From the NCBI GenBank assembly GCA_009363875.1, contig CM018694.1, forward strand, positions 2,976,001 through 3,040,000: DNA of 64,000 nucleotides, read 5' to 3'. The number at the start of each line of letters is the position of its first letter. The first letter of the stretch is position 1. The notes beneath the pieces were generated by a model. It saw nothing but the letters and a program-made list of their open reading frames with translations, was not told the DNA's origin and made no database searches. This DNA comes from Mikania micrantha (taxonomy: Eukaryota > Streptophyta > Magnoliopsida > Asterales > Asteraceae). Of the stretch, positions 10,961 through 20,002 are shown one piece after another. Position numbers and translations under genes: made by a program.

Positions 10961-11132
10961 TTTAATATCCTCAACCTGGTTATCAATGAAATCAGGGTTT
11001 CATAATTTGACGGCAACCAAGAGCAAGTACACTCCGTTGCATGATTCTTCTGATGAGGTCTTTGGGAAACTGATACGACCCCATAGAGATGAAAATGAGC
11101 TTGAGTTGTATAGAAATGAATTAGATAGATAG
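2886..11132 (+). CDS. LMBR1-like integral membrane protein, C-terminal 417 residues (8 exons)
   Basis: Exons read by eye: 2886-2966, 8230-8294, 8519-8694, 8822-8952, 9033-9120, 9185-9398, 9480-9586, 10740-11132. All introns are GT-AG, and phases join into one uninterrupted frame of 417 codons plus stop. The product begins ...EYLTCVMEALKLEDTIKN and matches the C-terminal part of plant LMBR1-domain proteins (LMBRD2-like; Arabidopsis At5g65290 from memory). The full family length is about 700 residues, so the N-terminal half is outside the window. Hydrophobic segments are seen in LLAILLGFMSAAILLAEATLL (exon 3), VVAFVPLFYMCISSYYSLF (exon 4) and LYPLIMVVYTLLVASGFF (exon 6), followed by a cytosolic-like polar tail. 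The tail has an 11-Ser run coded by an ATC/TCA microsatellite. The stop lies inside a GATA microsatellite. Family function in plants is poorly known; animal relatives are limb-region/lipocalin-receptor-type membrane proteins. The first intron is swollen to 5.3 kb by transposons, yet all splice sites look intact, so the gene is probably functional if its 5' half exists. Confidence 0.88.
3478..3522. repeat. short perfect-arm hairpin next to copia LTR
   Basis: AGTCTTAGATAGTATTTTAGA is followed directly by its near-exact inverted copy, ending ACTATCTAAGACT. The right arm is an inverted version of the copia LTR terminus (compare TTAGATAGTAATTT at 7955). It directly abuts the MITE at 3523, so the 5' LTR terminus appears to have been rearranged there. 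Confidence 0.6.
3523..3775. mobile_element. hAT-like MITE with TAGGGGTGTTCA ends
   Basis: A 253-bp element has inverted termini TAGGGGTGTTCA and TGAACACCCCTA, the same ends as the MITE at 60736-61300. The interior is dominated by iterated CCGACCCG, TCGGGTT and TTCGGAT motifs. It interrupts the start of a copia 5' LTR. No clean 8-bp duplication is visible (TCTAAGAC against ATTTAGAT), perhaps because of the adjacent rearrangement. No transposase is present. Confidence 0.7.
3903..3915 (+). other. copia primer-binding site
   Basis: TGGTATTAGAGCC directly follows the 5' LTR. It is complementary, with one mismatch (TATTAG for TATCAG), to the 3' end of initiator Met-tRNA, the usual primer for plant LTR elements. 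Confidence 0.75.
3987..4203 (+). pseudogene. copia gag N-terminus (truncated)
   Basis: A 72-codon frame contains FKLSPTNYGYWKSMIHPFL and LFGYIDGT, the N-terminal signature of copia Gag proteins (gag-polypeptide family). Full Gag would be several hundred residues. Here it ends at TGA 4203-4205, and the remainder, with nucleocapsid and protease, is missing. It lies 70 bp downstream of the primer-binding site. Confidence 0.72.
4262..4831 (+). pseudogene. copia integrase C-terminus and RT start
   Basis: GYRCLDLANDCVYIVRHGRFNE (about 4315-4384) matches the conserved copia integrase C-terminal segment. A Pro/Gln/Ser-rich linker follows, and then WRRAMTEEFEALAK near 4790-4831, the first conserved block of copia RT. 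Stops at 4522, about 4690 and about 4780 break it. The sequence continues at 5519 after the MITE. Confidence 0.75.
4832..5518. mobile_element. Mutator-like MITE 1 in copia RT
   Basis: A 687-bp insertion is flanked by the 9-bp duplication CTCTAGCCA/CTCTAGCTA (4823-4831 and 5519-5527), the size made by MULE transposases. The terminal inverted repeats are AGGTTTAAAAAAGCG and CGCCTTTTTAAACCATG. GCCTCGAGGC palindromes lie beside both ends. The AT-rich interior contains a GC-rich patch (5170-5335). No transposase is present. It is related to the element at 6129-6991 by ends and by GCCTCGAGGC motifs. Confidence 0.78.
5170..5335. repeat. GC-rich palindromic repeats inside MITE 1
   Basis: About four degenerate repeats of a GGGGTCAAGGGGGC / GCGCCCCTTG theme, each itself palindromic (for example AAGGGGCAGAGCCCCTGG). 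The patch is strikingly GC-rich inside an AT-rich element, so it was probably acquired separately. I recall similar sequence in other plant repeats but cannot name a family. Confidence 0.6.
5519..6128 (+). pseudogene. copia reverse transcriptase, first half
   Basis: Fragments of copia RT occur in several frames: KNGTWS at 5525, a QLDVQNAFLHGDL-like block near 5775-5815, HGLKQAPRVWFQRLSTT near 5900-5945, then LVYVLVYADNIIV near 6015-6055, where the canonical YVDD catalytic site reads YADN. The second catalytic aspartate is therefore lost. Frameshifts and stops are frequent. It continues after MITE 2 at 6992. Confidence 0.8.
6129..6991. mobile_element. Mutator-like MITE 2 in copia RT
   Basis: An 863-bp insertion is flanked by the 9-bp duplication GATTTGGGC/GATTTAGGC (6120-6128 and 6992-7000). 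The ends are CATGGTTTAAAAAGCGC and CCGTTCTTTTAAACCTT. GAGGCTTAAGCCTC-like motifs lie near both ends, as in MITE 1. A 102-codon ORF (6433-6741) with a basic N-terminus and an acidic SDDEW..SFDEDD middle part is inside; I do not recognise it, and it may be a captured fragment or chance. Confidence 0.78.
6992..7930 (+). pseudogene. copia RT end and RNase H
   Basis: LHYFLGIEIVHHGRYVILS (7005-7060) and SDLIAKAGLSECK continue the RT. ILRYLKGTSHFGLF (7322-7365), AFTDT..ADWAGCPDDRRS, SWNAKKQQTVSRSSTESEYKA (about 7520-7585) and HDQIADIF.KPLP (7850-7890) are the classic copia RNase H blocks. The frame is broken many times, and a 65-bp exact tandem duplication (7573-7702) disrupts the end. It is dead. 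Confidence 0.85.
7573..7702 (+). repeat. 65-bp exact tandem duplication
   Basis: The segment from TATAAAGCTTTTGCTGATAC to GTGAGCTCGG occurs twice head to tail with period 65 (starts 7573 and 7638), inside the copia RNase H remnant. It shifts the reading frame and is a mutation of the element, not a functional repeat. Confidence 0.85.
7952..8089 (+). mobile_element. copia 3' LTR
   Basis: It begins TGTTAGATAG directly after the purine tract GCGGGGAAT (7943-7951) and shares most of its sequence with the 5' copy at 3776-3902, including TATATAAAATATCTCTA, a possible TATA region. The right border is judged from where similarity with the 5' copy ends (GGTTTAAC), so it is accurate only to a few bases. 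Confidence 0.75.
9587..10739. other. last LMBR1 intron, with repeat debris
   Basis: A 1.15-kb intron with donor GTAAGTT and acceptor TTGATTTCAG. It contains iterated GATGTGATG/GCAACACATC stretches (about 9960-10110 and 10490-10530) and an AGGC/GCCT-rich patch (10605-10690) that resembles the ends of the two Mutator-like MITEs but without clear borders. No coding region was seen. Confidence 0.45.
10928..10960 (+). repeat. (ATC)11 microsatellite coding poly-Ser
   Basis: Eleven ATC units inside the last LMBR1 exon, read as TCA serine codons. Length change in whole units would alter only the length of the Ser run in the predicted tail. Confidence 0.95.
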
Positions 11133-11142
11133 ATAGATAGAT
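11122..11142 (+). repeat. (TAGA)5 microsatellite containing the stop codon
   Basis: Tetranucleotide repeat at the end of the LMBR1 reading frame. The stop TAG at 11130-11132 is part of the repeat, so unit gain or loss leaves a nearby in-repeat stop or changes the last residues. Confidence 0.92.
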
Positions 11143-12730
11143 GTACATCTTGTAATTTATTTAATTTAGTAATAGTAATTTGCAGCTTCTTGTTCATGTT
11201 TATTTCACAAATATTCCTGGTTTCAACCATGGTCGTAGAAGTCGCTAGTCAGGCGGTGGGTAGGGACTAGGGATTAATCGGAGTTAATTGGATTGGAAAA
11301 TTTATATATAGTTTTTCAAAATTATATGTATGCATCCAAATTTTCTATATAACTTTTATAAAAGTGTTAAGTTTTTTTTTCCCAAAAATCCCGTTTTACA
11401 TCGATGTAATGAGCATAGATGTAACACATTTTAATTTTTTTTCGAACGGTTAATTAAATTGATATAATTTACAGTTGTTAAAAAAATCAAAATAATGTGT
11501 TATTTTATGCTTGTTATATTGATGTAACTACACGACATTTAAAAAATGAACAAAAATAGTCGACACGGGTATAATAGTGTAATTTTTTATAGAAAAAATA
11601 ATAAAGTATAATAAGTTATGAATGTTTTTAAAAAAATGGGTTAAACTTTATATAAAAAAATTGGATTGATTAAAATATATTAGAAAGTGATGCTTGTCGT
11701 CATCCTATTAAATCTACTTTTTAAATGATACAAAATGTCTTCGATGCCTTTTCATATTAAAAAAAATAATAATGACATGTGACAATCTTGTTTGCTTAAC
11801 TTTATTACTTGATTTTTAGATTAATCATTAAATGATAGTTAATGACTTGTTGCAAATTAAGTTATATATACTTCTCAATCCTATACACTTACATCTATTT
11901 GTGTGTTTGTGTTTGTGTTTGTATCTATGTGTGTTATTGTGAAAAAGGCTTAGGTTTGTGAGAATTCTGAGAATGATGATTGTCGGCCATTATATCTATA
12001 ATTTAATGGTTGAAATCAACTTGTATTAAAAGGTTAGAGAAAAAGTATTTCAATCATAGACACTTTTGTTGACTTTTTATTACCCCCCCGCCCCCCCCCC
12101 CCCCCCGAATTTTTAAAACGATGATAACTTTTATATACAATATTATTGATTTTGAATTACACCAAACAAAAGAAGTGTTTTTTAATCTTTAAAACGTGTA
12201 TAGTATGGTTACATAAAAATAAAAAAAATTTGATGTTTTCATTCACCTTCTAGGCTTCTATACTTGTAATGCGTCAATGTTTCATTTTGTCCATTATTGT
12301 GTCTTTTTGTTTGTCAATGTTTATTTTTGTCCGTTGGGTCTTGCTATTATTTCTAAAATGAAAAGCTTTTAAAATAATAATGATTAAACAATACAATCAC
12401 ATACTTTTTATATGTAAATCATAATGATAAAACAAAAACAATTTCATCTTATACGTAAGATACAATGATAAAATCAAATAGTCAAACATAAAACATAATG
12501 ATGAATACATGATACAATAATTTGAAATATGTTACTAAAATAAGAAGTTTGAAAAATAAAATGTTGAAATAATACAATTGTTTACTTCTAATATGGAAAA
12601 CATAAAAAATAAATAACAAATTTATTTAATATATAAAAATAATAACAATAAAACATGAAAAAGTTAGAACGTATAACACTATAATGAATACATACAACAC
12701 AATGATTAATTCATATAACATAACGACCTT
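11143..12730. other. AT-rich intergenic DNA, no gene recognised
   Basis: 3' flank of the LMBR1-like gene. It includes a C homopolymer broken by one G (12083-12106) and degenerate TGTAAC/ATGTAAC-containing AT-rich sequence. No reading frame of note on either strand. Confidence 0.5.
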
Positions 12731-12950
12731 AACGTAAAACATAATGATAAGTATAGTACTCAATGACTAGAACGTAAAATACAATGATAAGTATATTACA
12801 CAATGATTAGAACATAAAACAAAATGATGAGTATATTACACAATAATCGGAACGTAAAACACAATGATAAGTATATTACACAATATCTAGAACATAAAAC
12901 ACAATGATGAATATATTACACAATTAACTATACATAAAACACAATGGCCA
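12731..12950 (+). repeat. 40-bp minisatellite, about 5.5 units
   Basis: Units start at 12731, 12771, 12811, 12851, 12891 and 12931, exactly 40 bp apart. The consensus begins AACGTAAAACACAATGATAA and continues GTATATTACACAATGATTAG. Degenerate relatives extend on both sides (12480-12730, 13010-13190). Confidence 0.85.
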
Positions 12951-13626
12951 AAATGTATTTTTCAAAAAATTAAGATAATTTATGTTATTTAAAATTATGA
13001 GTTTTAGAAACATAATGGTGAAATAACACAATTATTTAGTTTTGATACATAAAACAAAAGAAAATAAATATCACAAATTTATCTAATGCTTATACAACAA
13101 CCAAATAACACACTATGATATAAAAAAATAAAACATAATAATAAAGACATATTACACAATGACCTGAACCATTAAACACAATGACCAAAATACCTTTTAT
13201 AAAAAAAATAGAAAAATACCACTTGTTAACTCGTCAATCCTTCTCACTTCTAATCAATCTAATCCTTTTTAGTAGAACCTAAACTTGTGTGTGTGTGTAT
13301 ATGTTCAAATGAAAACCTTTGGATAGAACATTAATTCATTAACTATTATCTAAAAGCAAATTTAATATTTAAGTAAATAAGATCGTCTCACGTGTTCTTA
13401 TTCTTGTTTTAATATGGAAGGACATTAAAAACATTCTGTACAATGTCAAAAAATTATATTTAATTTGGTGGTGACAAGTGTTACCATCCAATATATTTTA
13501 CTCAATCTAATTTTTTATTGAAAGTTTACCTCATTTTTCTATACATTTACAACTTTTTTTTATACTATATTATATTTTATATGAAAATTACACCATAAAC
13601 TCACATTATATTTCTCATTAATTTCA
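12951..13626. other. AT-rich intergenic DNA
   Basis: Degenerate continuation of ACATAAAACA/ACACAATGA motifs to about 13190, then unclassified AT-rich sequence ending in the target duplication TTAATTTCA (13618-13626). No gene seen. Confidence 0.45.
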
Positions 13627-13935
13627 GAGTTAAATGCCAAAATAGTCCCTGTGTTTATATCGAAAATGTCATTTTAGTCCCTAAATAAAATTTGTTGCCA
13701 TTTTAGTCCCTGTGTTTTAATTTAGTTGCCAATATAGTCCTTCTAGTTGCCATTTTAGGGACTATATTGGCAATTAAATTTCAAACACAAGGATTGAAAT
13801 GGCAACAAAAATTTAGACGAAGGACTATATCGGCAACTAAATTAAAAAACATGGATTAAAATGGCAACAAATTTTATTTAGGGACTAAAATGACATTTTT
13901 GATATAAACACAGGGACCATTTTGGCATTTAACGC
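13627..13935. mobile_element. palindromic (foldback) MITE, Mutator-like
   Basis: A 309-bp near-complete inverted repeat: GAGTTAAATGCCAAAATAG on the left, and CCATTTTGGCATTTAACGC on the right, with internal GTTGCCATTTTAGTCCCT repeated in both directions around a centre near 13755. It is flanked by a perfect 9-bp duplication TTAATTTCA (13618-13626 and 13936-13944), which fits MULE-type transposition. No coding sequence. Confidence 0.82.
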
Positions 13936-13944
13936 TTAATTTCA

Positions 13945-14800
13945 TTATAGTCTCACATACGTTTTTAAAATTTTTCAGATCCCCGTATTTGCATCAATGT
14001 AACAAGCTTTAAAAACACATCATGTACATCATATAAAAGATCATGTACATTAATGTAACGGCTCGTAAAAAATTTTGTGTCCAAAAATAATTAAAAATTA
14101 CATTGTCTCAAATTTGTAATAAGTTGTAACGAATTTTGATGTTTGTGTTGTTGTAAAGTAAAATCCAGGTTAAGTTGTATCATTTAATTATTTACCGTGA
14201 TGTAACAAACGTGTTAGGTTGACCTTGTATCATTTATTCAATTCTAGTGATATGTAATTTTCCATCACTATAACGAATTTTGGTTTATGTTGTTGTAAAG
14301 TAAATGCAACTTACGTTGTGTCATATATATAATTACAATGATGTAACAAACGTGTTAGGCTGACCTTATATCACTTATATTTAGTTATAATTATCTAGTT
14401 TACCATTGTCAGAAAAAAAATTCAAAATAATGTGTTGTGCTGATTCTTGTTCCATTAATATAAGCATGATGCATCAGAATATAAAATTAAAAAAACTTGT
14501 CGAGACTATAATAGAATTGAAGAGAAAAGGGAGACGATTATAACAGTTTAATTTTTATAAATAATTAATATAGTATAAAAAAGTTTAATAATATAAAAAA
14601 AGAAGGGGTAACTTTGAATATAAAAGTAGATTGCTTAAAATATATTATACTGTGACACTTGTTAGCACCATAATAAATCTAACTTTTTAATAATATATAA
14701 AATGTCTTAAATTTATCATACACGCACACACATTAGGTTATTAACCCGTGTATGACACGGAATAAATATAAAGTATTAAATATTTATAACTGATAATTAG
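13945..14800. other. AT-rich intergenic DNA
   Basis: Contains repeated ACGAATTTTG..TTGTTGTAAAGTAAA and GATGTAACAAACGTGTTAGG blocks about 150-180 bp apart (14110-14360), a degenerate tandem duplication, and at 14732-14760 a CCCGTGTATGACACGG palindrome that leads into the 500-bp duplication. No gene. Confidence 0.45.
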
Positions 14801-15790
14801 AAATTATAAAACGATATTTTGATATAAGATAATTAAGATAAGCATTCATAAATAATTTAAATTAAATAGTAAAACAACAATTAGAAAGTTTAATAACTAC
14901 AAAATTTGTATTTGATAGGTAAGGATTTTTTTTTGAACTACCAACGAACACATAAAAAATGTTTAATATGAATTGAATAAATTTAACATGTTATAAATCA
15001 ATAGTTTTATGAAAACTTATATGTTTAATATCATATCAATTGTTAGTAAAATAAGAAAATAATTAAGATTTAAAAATTATAAATAATAACTATTTGAAAA
15101 TTATAATTATATTTTAAAATAAGATATAATTAAAGTCTACTTATAATTATTAAGTTGTAATAAATTATTAAAACAAAAAAAGTTATATATTTGCATTTAA
15201 GTATACAATTTAATTATTTAAAATTATTAACATTAAATAAGAGAGAGACAGAGAGAAAAAGAGAGAGAGAGAACTAGTAAAATATAATTGAATGAGCTAG
15301 AAATTATAAAATGATATTTTGATATAAGATAATTAAGTTAAGCATTAATAACTAATTTAAATAGTAAAACAACAATTAGAAAGTTTAATATCTACATAAT
15401 TTGTATATGATAGATAAGATACTATTTTTGTAACTCTTAAATGTTTTTGAACAACCAACGAACACATAAAAAATGTATAATATGAATTGAATAAATTTAA
15501 CATGTCATAAGCCAAGTTTTATGAAATTTTTTATGTTGAATATCATACCAAGTGTTAGTGAAATAAGAAAATAATTAAAATTTAGAAATTATAAATAATA
15601 ACTATTTAAAAATTAAAATTATATATTAAAATAAGATATAATTGAAGTTTACTCATGATTATAAGTTGTAATAAATTTTTAGAATAAAAAAAGTTATATT
15701 TTTGTATTTAATTATACAATTTAATTATTTAAAATTATTAACATTAAATAAGAGAGAGAGAGAGTTAGTAAAATATAATTGAATGAGATA
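14801..15790 (+). repeat. 500-bp tandem duplication
   Basis: Two diverged copies start with AAATTATAAAACGATATTTTG (14801) and AAATTATAAAATGATATTTTG (15301), exactly 500 bp apart. Each ends near a GAGAGAGAG tract plus AGTAAAATATAATTGAATGAG. AT-rich and non-coding; possibly part of a larger non-autonomous transposon. Confidence 0.75.
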
Positions 15791-17208
15791 TGAATATAAG
15801 ATTGACAAGTGCCAAAATTTAAGGATAAATGAATATGAGAGTGAGAAGTGAAAAAAATTAATGATAAATGCATGTGAGAGTGACAAGTGACAAATTTATT
15901 ATTTTTTTATTAGGTAGTATAGATAAACATATACACACACAAAGATTTTGATTTATTAAGGTGCTAGCAAGTTTCACCATGCACACACACATTATTACAT
16001 AATCACAATATTTTTTTTATGTGTATGTGTAAATTTATCACCGTTTAATGTAACTAAAACTTACAATGTTTTTAAATCTTTGCATGTTAATGAATTTAGA
16101 CGTATACATAAAAAAAGAAAGTATTTAAAAGTAATGTATGTTTAAGCTACAATGTACTAGAAAATTATAAACCTTATTAATCCATAAAAGAAGAAAATGT
16201 TGTACATGTGTAATAATAGTATTTAAAAAAAGAAAACAAAGTTTTGAATTTATTTTGGTTGAGATATACATGTTAACACAATAAGAGTTGGTTAAAAATT
16301 GGACATTCCCATATATGTCTTGCTACTATATATAATACATACTGGAGAGAGAAGCTTCACATGACTTAAAATTAAGAACTGTACAATCAATTATGCTTGA
16401 GGTACAACCATTTTAAGCCATTTTACTTAACAGCAATCTTCACTCACCTTTTCTTTCTTTTAAACCCTAAATTCTACTTTCCCCTTCCCCTCACGATTAT
16501 TTCCATTCTCTGCATTATTTCCCTCAGTTAAGTAACCATTTGATCTCTCACCATTTCCCCTTTGATGATTTCTTCCTTAATCGGAAATTTTCTCAACCAG
16601 GTCAATGGAATATCATAACCACATCTCAAAGCTCCTTTTCTTGATAACATCGCTTCTGAAGCACGAAGATGAGAGGAGCCATCTTTTTCTTGACTTCTTC
16701 ACCTTTGAAACATACTACCAAAATGAGCCATGTATGAAGACAATTTGCTCCAAATTCAAATTTTTGAAATCTGGGAACTCTCCTTAAAAAGGGTTTCTGG
16801 TCTTCAATTAAATTACACCCCTCCTTGTGTTTGCTGTTCTTCAATCTTGGTATGTTTAAGAATTATTTTTAGCCTAGTTTCGTTATTCATTCAACCATGA
16901 TTTTCTACTTTTTTCTTCACACGATTCAGACCAAATACATACAGGTGCATCGTGCTGTTCTCTAAAGCTTACTCAGAAATTGGTATGACTCATTTATGTC
17001 GTTCATGTGTATTGGGTTTGTTAATGTGCCTTTTATTTCCCTTTTTTTGTTTTTGTTCTACGCATACCACATTTTGTTAAAACTTATTTGGTTAAATTTC
17101 ATGGTTATAGCAATTGTCAGATTTATTTTAAAATGCTTTGTGCATAGGTGTTTTATTTTAAAAAAATTAATTTTATGATGAGCAGGGATCAAAATTTACG
17201 TGTATGTA
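15791..17208. other. intergenic DNA with a leader-like CT-rich stretch
   Basis: AT-rich to about 16320. A TATATATAATACAT box near 16328 precedes a CT-rich segment (16430-16610) with several splice-like sites (CAG/GTCAATGG near 16600, TTG/GTATGTTT near 16850, TTCAG near 16928). This could be the 5' end of an unknown transcript cut by the gypsy insertion at 17209, but no convincing protein is encoded. Low confidence. Confidence 0.3.
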
Positions 17209-19916
17209 TGTGACATCCATAAATTTTTCAGGTTTTAATCTCGACCGAAGCTTTAAATTTATGTAGATATGTTAGACTCATTTACAATCAACGAAATCCA
17301 ACAAGTTAAATATATATATATATATTTAATTATATAATAATGTTATATATTTAGTTTAAGTTAATTGGTTCACAATCCAATCTCAAAACTTAAAACATCG
17401 ATGTTATAATTTAAATTTTTGTTGTTTAATATCACAAATATTGGGTCTTAAAAACATAGTCGAATGAATATATATATATCTATTTTAGAAACCCGATTAT
17501 ACTCCTATGCACAACCTTTATATTTTCATTTAACTAACTCTCACATATCATCATCCAAAAATCAAAACAAAAGTACCTGTATGTAAGGGTATAGATGTGT
17601 ATATATATACACATTTTATGATGGCAATTTAAACCAAATAAAGAAAACAAATCTTTCTTTTCTTTTTAGAAATAGTCGACAGTACAAACAAATTAATAAA
17701 TAAAAAAAAACAAATAAAATGACAATATGAAGAAAATCTTCATGACACATCTTTCTTTTGTACGACAAATAAACATTCACGCCATCACAAAAAAAAAAAT
17801 AAATAAAGGTGATGACAATCAATCTACAAACCACTCCCCCATTCTTCCGTCAACACCAACCAACCAGTACACCATACTCAAGACTAAGATTATATCAGTA
17901 CTCAATCTTATCCATACTTGTATATTTAATTAAGAAGCCATAACCCAAAATCATTATAAAAGGGAGACTAGGAGGTTTCCAAGACCCACTTCAAACTCAA
18001 TCTCACCACCTAAACCTATCAAACTCTGTTTATTCCCCATCCTCTACACTCGAACAACCCTTTGGCTGTCAAAACCAAGATACATCACCACCCAGGAGTC
18101 ACCCTCATCACCCATCTCCTCTCTACTCTTGTTATGATAACTGGAACGAAGCCACACCGTTGACACTCATCATACCACCGTCACTCAGTTGCCACATAAT
18201 CACGTCAACAGCAAATGCGAAAAGCTAACTTCTTACATCCTTCTCCTTGCTTGCTAAGGTGAAACACACTCTCAAACGTTTAGTTTAAAATTTTATATAC
18301 ACAGAAACAACATTCTGGTTTTGGGACAGAATCTATCTTAATTTCAAGAGACTATAACTTGATCGTAACAACTTAAAACGAAGCTAAATCAAACTCTATG
18401 ATTACGCTCGTAGAGTTAACTTTCCAATGACTACTTATACATTTTCTAACTCAACCAAATGATATACGAAACAGCATCTACAAATCGGTGCGCAAATTCG
18501 GACCTTCTGACTTGGATGGCTGTTTCGGCCAATTTCTAAGCCAAATCACAAAAACTTTTCTAAACGAAAGTTGTTAGGAACATATTAAAATGCGTAACTG
18601 TGAAATCTCATAATTTTTGAAAAACGTTTGCTATTTAAAAAGTTCACCCCAAAATGAGAAACATAATCTGTCTAAAAACGAAAATTATAAAAATGACATC
18701 TTTTTTTTATATATTTGTCAAGAAAATAAAATATTAACTCATATAAATACACACACACATATATATAGATATAGCTATTTTAAATGATTATTATTGAATT
18801 ACAATATTGCAAATCTTTGGATATTGATAAACAAAAATGGATATTCTTCAAAAATACTCTGTTATCATGTCGTAATTTTCGAAAATAATAAATTATATTT
18901 TTTTGAGATATTATAACTAGCTTTGCAAGTGTGAGACATGTTTTACTACGACAAATCTGGCAACATAAAAATACAAAGAATATATAACAAGAACACAAAA
19001 CACTACCAAATCTTATAAGTTCACACAATCAACATGAATCTCGAATGTTGTAGGAACCGGCTAGTGATTACAACACAAGACAACATTCACACTCTCAGGA
19101 TCAGGGATCCACCTTTACAGTGAGTTTCACGGCCCCTATTTTTATAATGTTTTACTAACTCACAGGGGGAGAAATCATGCTTGTAACCGTTTCATTGACA
19201 CAAGTGGTTTTGGTTCAACACGTTATTACATGAGTTACTTTTATCGCTTTAAGTCCCCTATTCTATAACCGTTAATTGTGGGTGAACGTGAATTATTGGG
19301 AATAGTACTATTCGGGAGTGACAAACCCCACCCGTAGTTAGTAGCGCTAACTTTGATTGTAGGTCAGATCGGGTGCACAATATTCATCTCAATACAATGT
19401 TTTGCGATAGAACATTGGGATGGGGCAATTCAATCATGTCGAGTTCGGTTATGGGAGCTCATGGTAATAATTGATATACACAACTCATGATATTGTTTTT
19501 GAGAACAATAGTCACATTTTGAAACCTTGTGGTCGAATGAAACAACTCAATTTTTACGTGTCTAAACCTGTGAACTCACCAGCTTTATGCTGACTGTTTT
19601 TAGCATGTATTTCTCAGATAATTGAAGCAAGCATTGGGACATATTTTGGGAATGATTAGCTTCAAGTCACAACACATTCAAATGCATATTTTTGGGATTT
19701 TCCTTGCATAGCCTATTGACTTAGGCCATGTTTGTAAAATCTTACGCATCATATTTTGGAATTTTAGAAGTTTTGTTAGTTATGTTTGGATGATTGTAAG
19801 TTAAGACATCATGTAAACCTTTATTATCGATGCATATAGAAGTCGTTCAATGTAAACAATGACTGTGAAATCATGACCGTCGCACCTCGCGTGTTCCGCC
19901 TTGGCGGGGTGTGACA
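17209..19916 (+). repeat. 5' LTR of gypsy element 1
   Basis: 2,708 bp, from TGTGACATCC to GGGGTGTGACA. It is repeated at 26755-29473. The main visible differences are a shorter TA tract near 17310, TCTTTTTTTT tract lengths near 18700, and a few substitutions (for example near 18476, 18530, 19003 and 19440). Confidence 0.93.
17955..17962 (+). promoter_or_regulatory. candidate LTR TATA box
   Basis: TATAAAAG followed by a GGAGACTAGGAGG and CCACTTCAAACTCAATCTCACC leader-like stretch. It is preserved in the 3' LTR at 27512-27519, where it could drive transcription into the flank. Likely start of the element RNA about 30 bp downstream (inference). Confidence 0.55.
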
Positions 19917-19919
19917 GAT

Positions 19920-19931
19920 TGGTATCAGAGC
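19920..19931 (+). other. primer-binding site of gypsy element 1
   Basis: TGGTATCAGAGC, complementary to the 3' end of plant initiator Met-tRNA, begins three bases after the 5' LTR. Confidence 0.9.
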
Positions 19932-20002
19932 CATTGGTTATAGAGAACCAGGTTGCATGTAGTAACTTGAACTATAACTGTAGGCTCACAAGGTTCCATT
20001 CA

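Noticed and set aside
16605..16844. Small ORFs on both strands in the CT-rich stretch before gypsy element 1
   Set aside because: Short, overlapping on opposite strands, no homology recognised; listed only as possible leader sequence.
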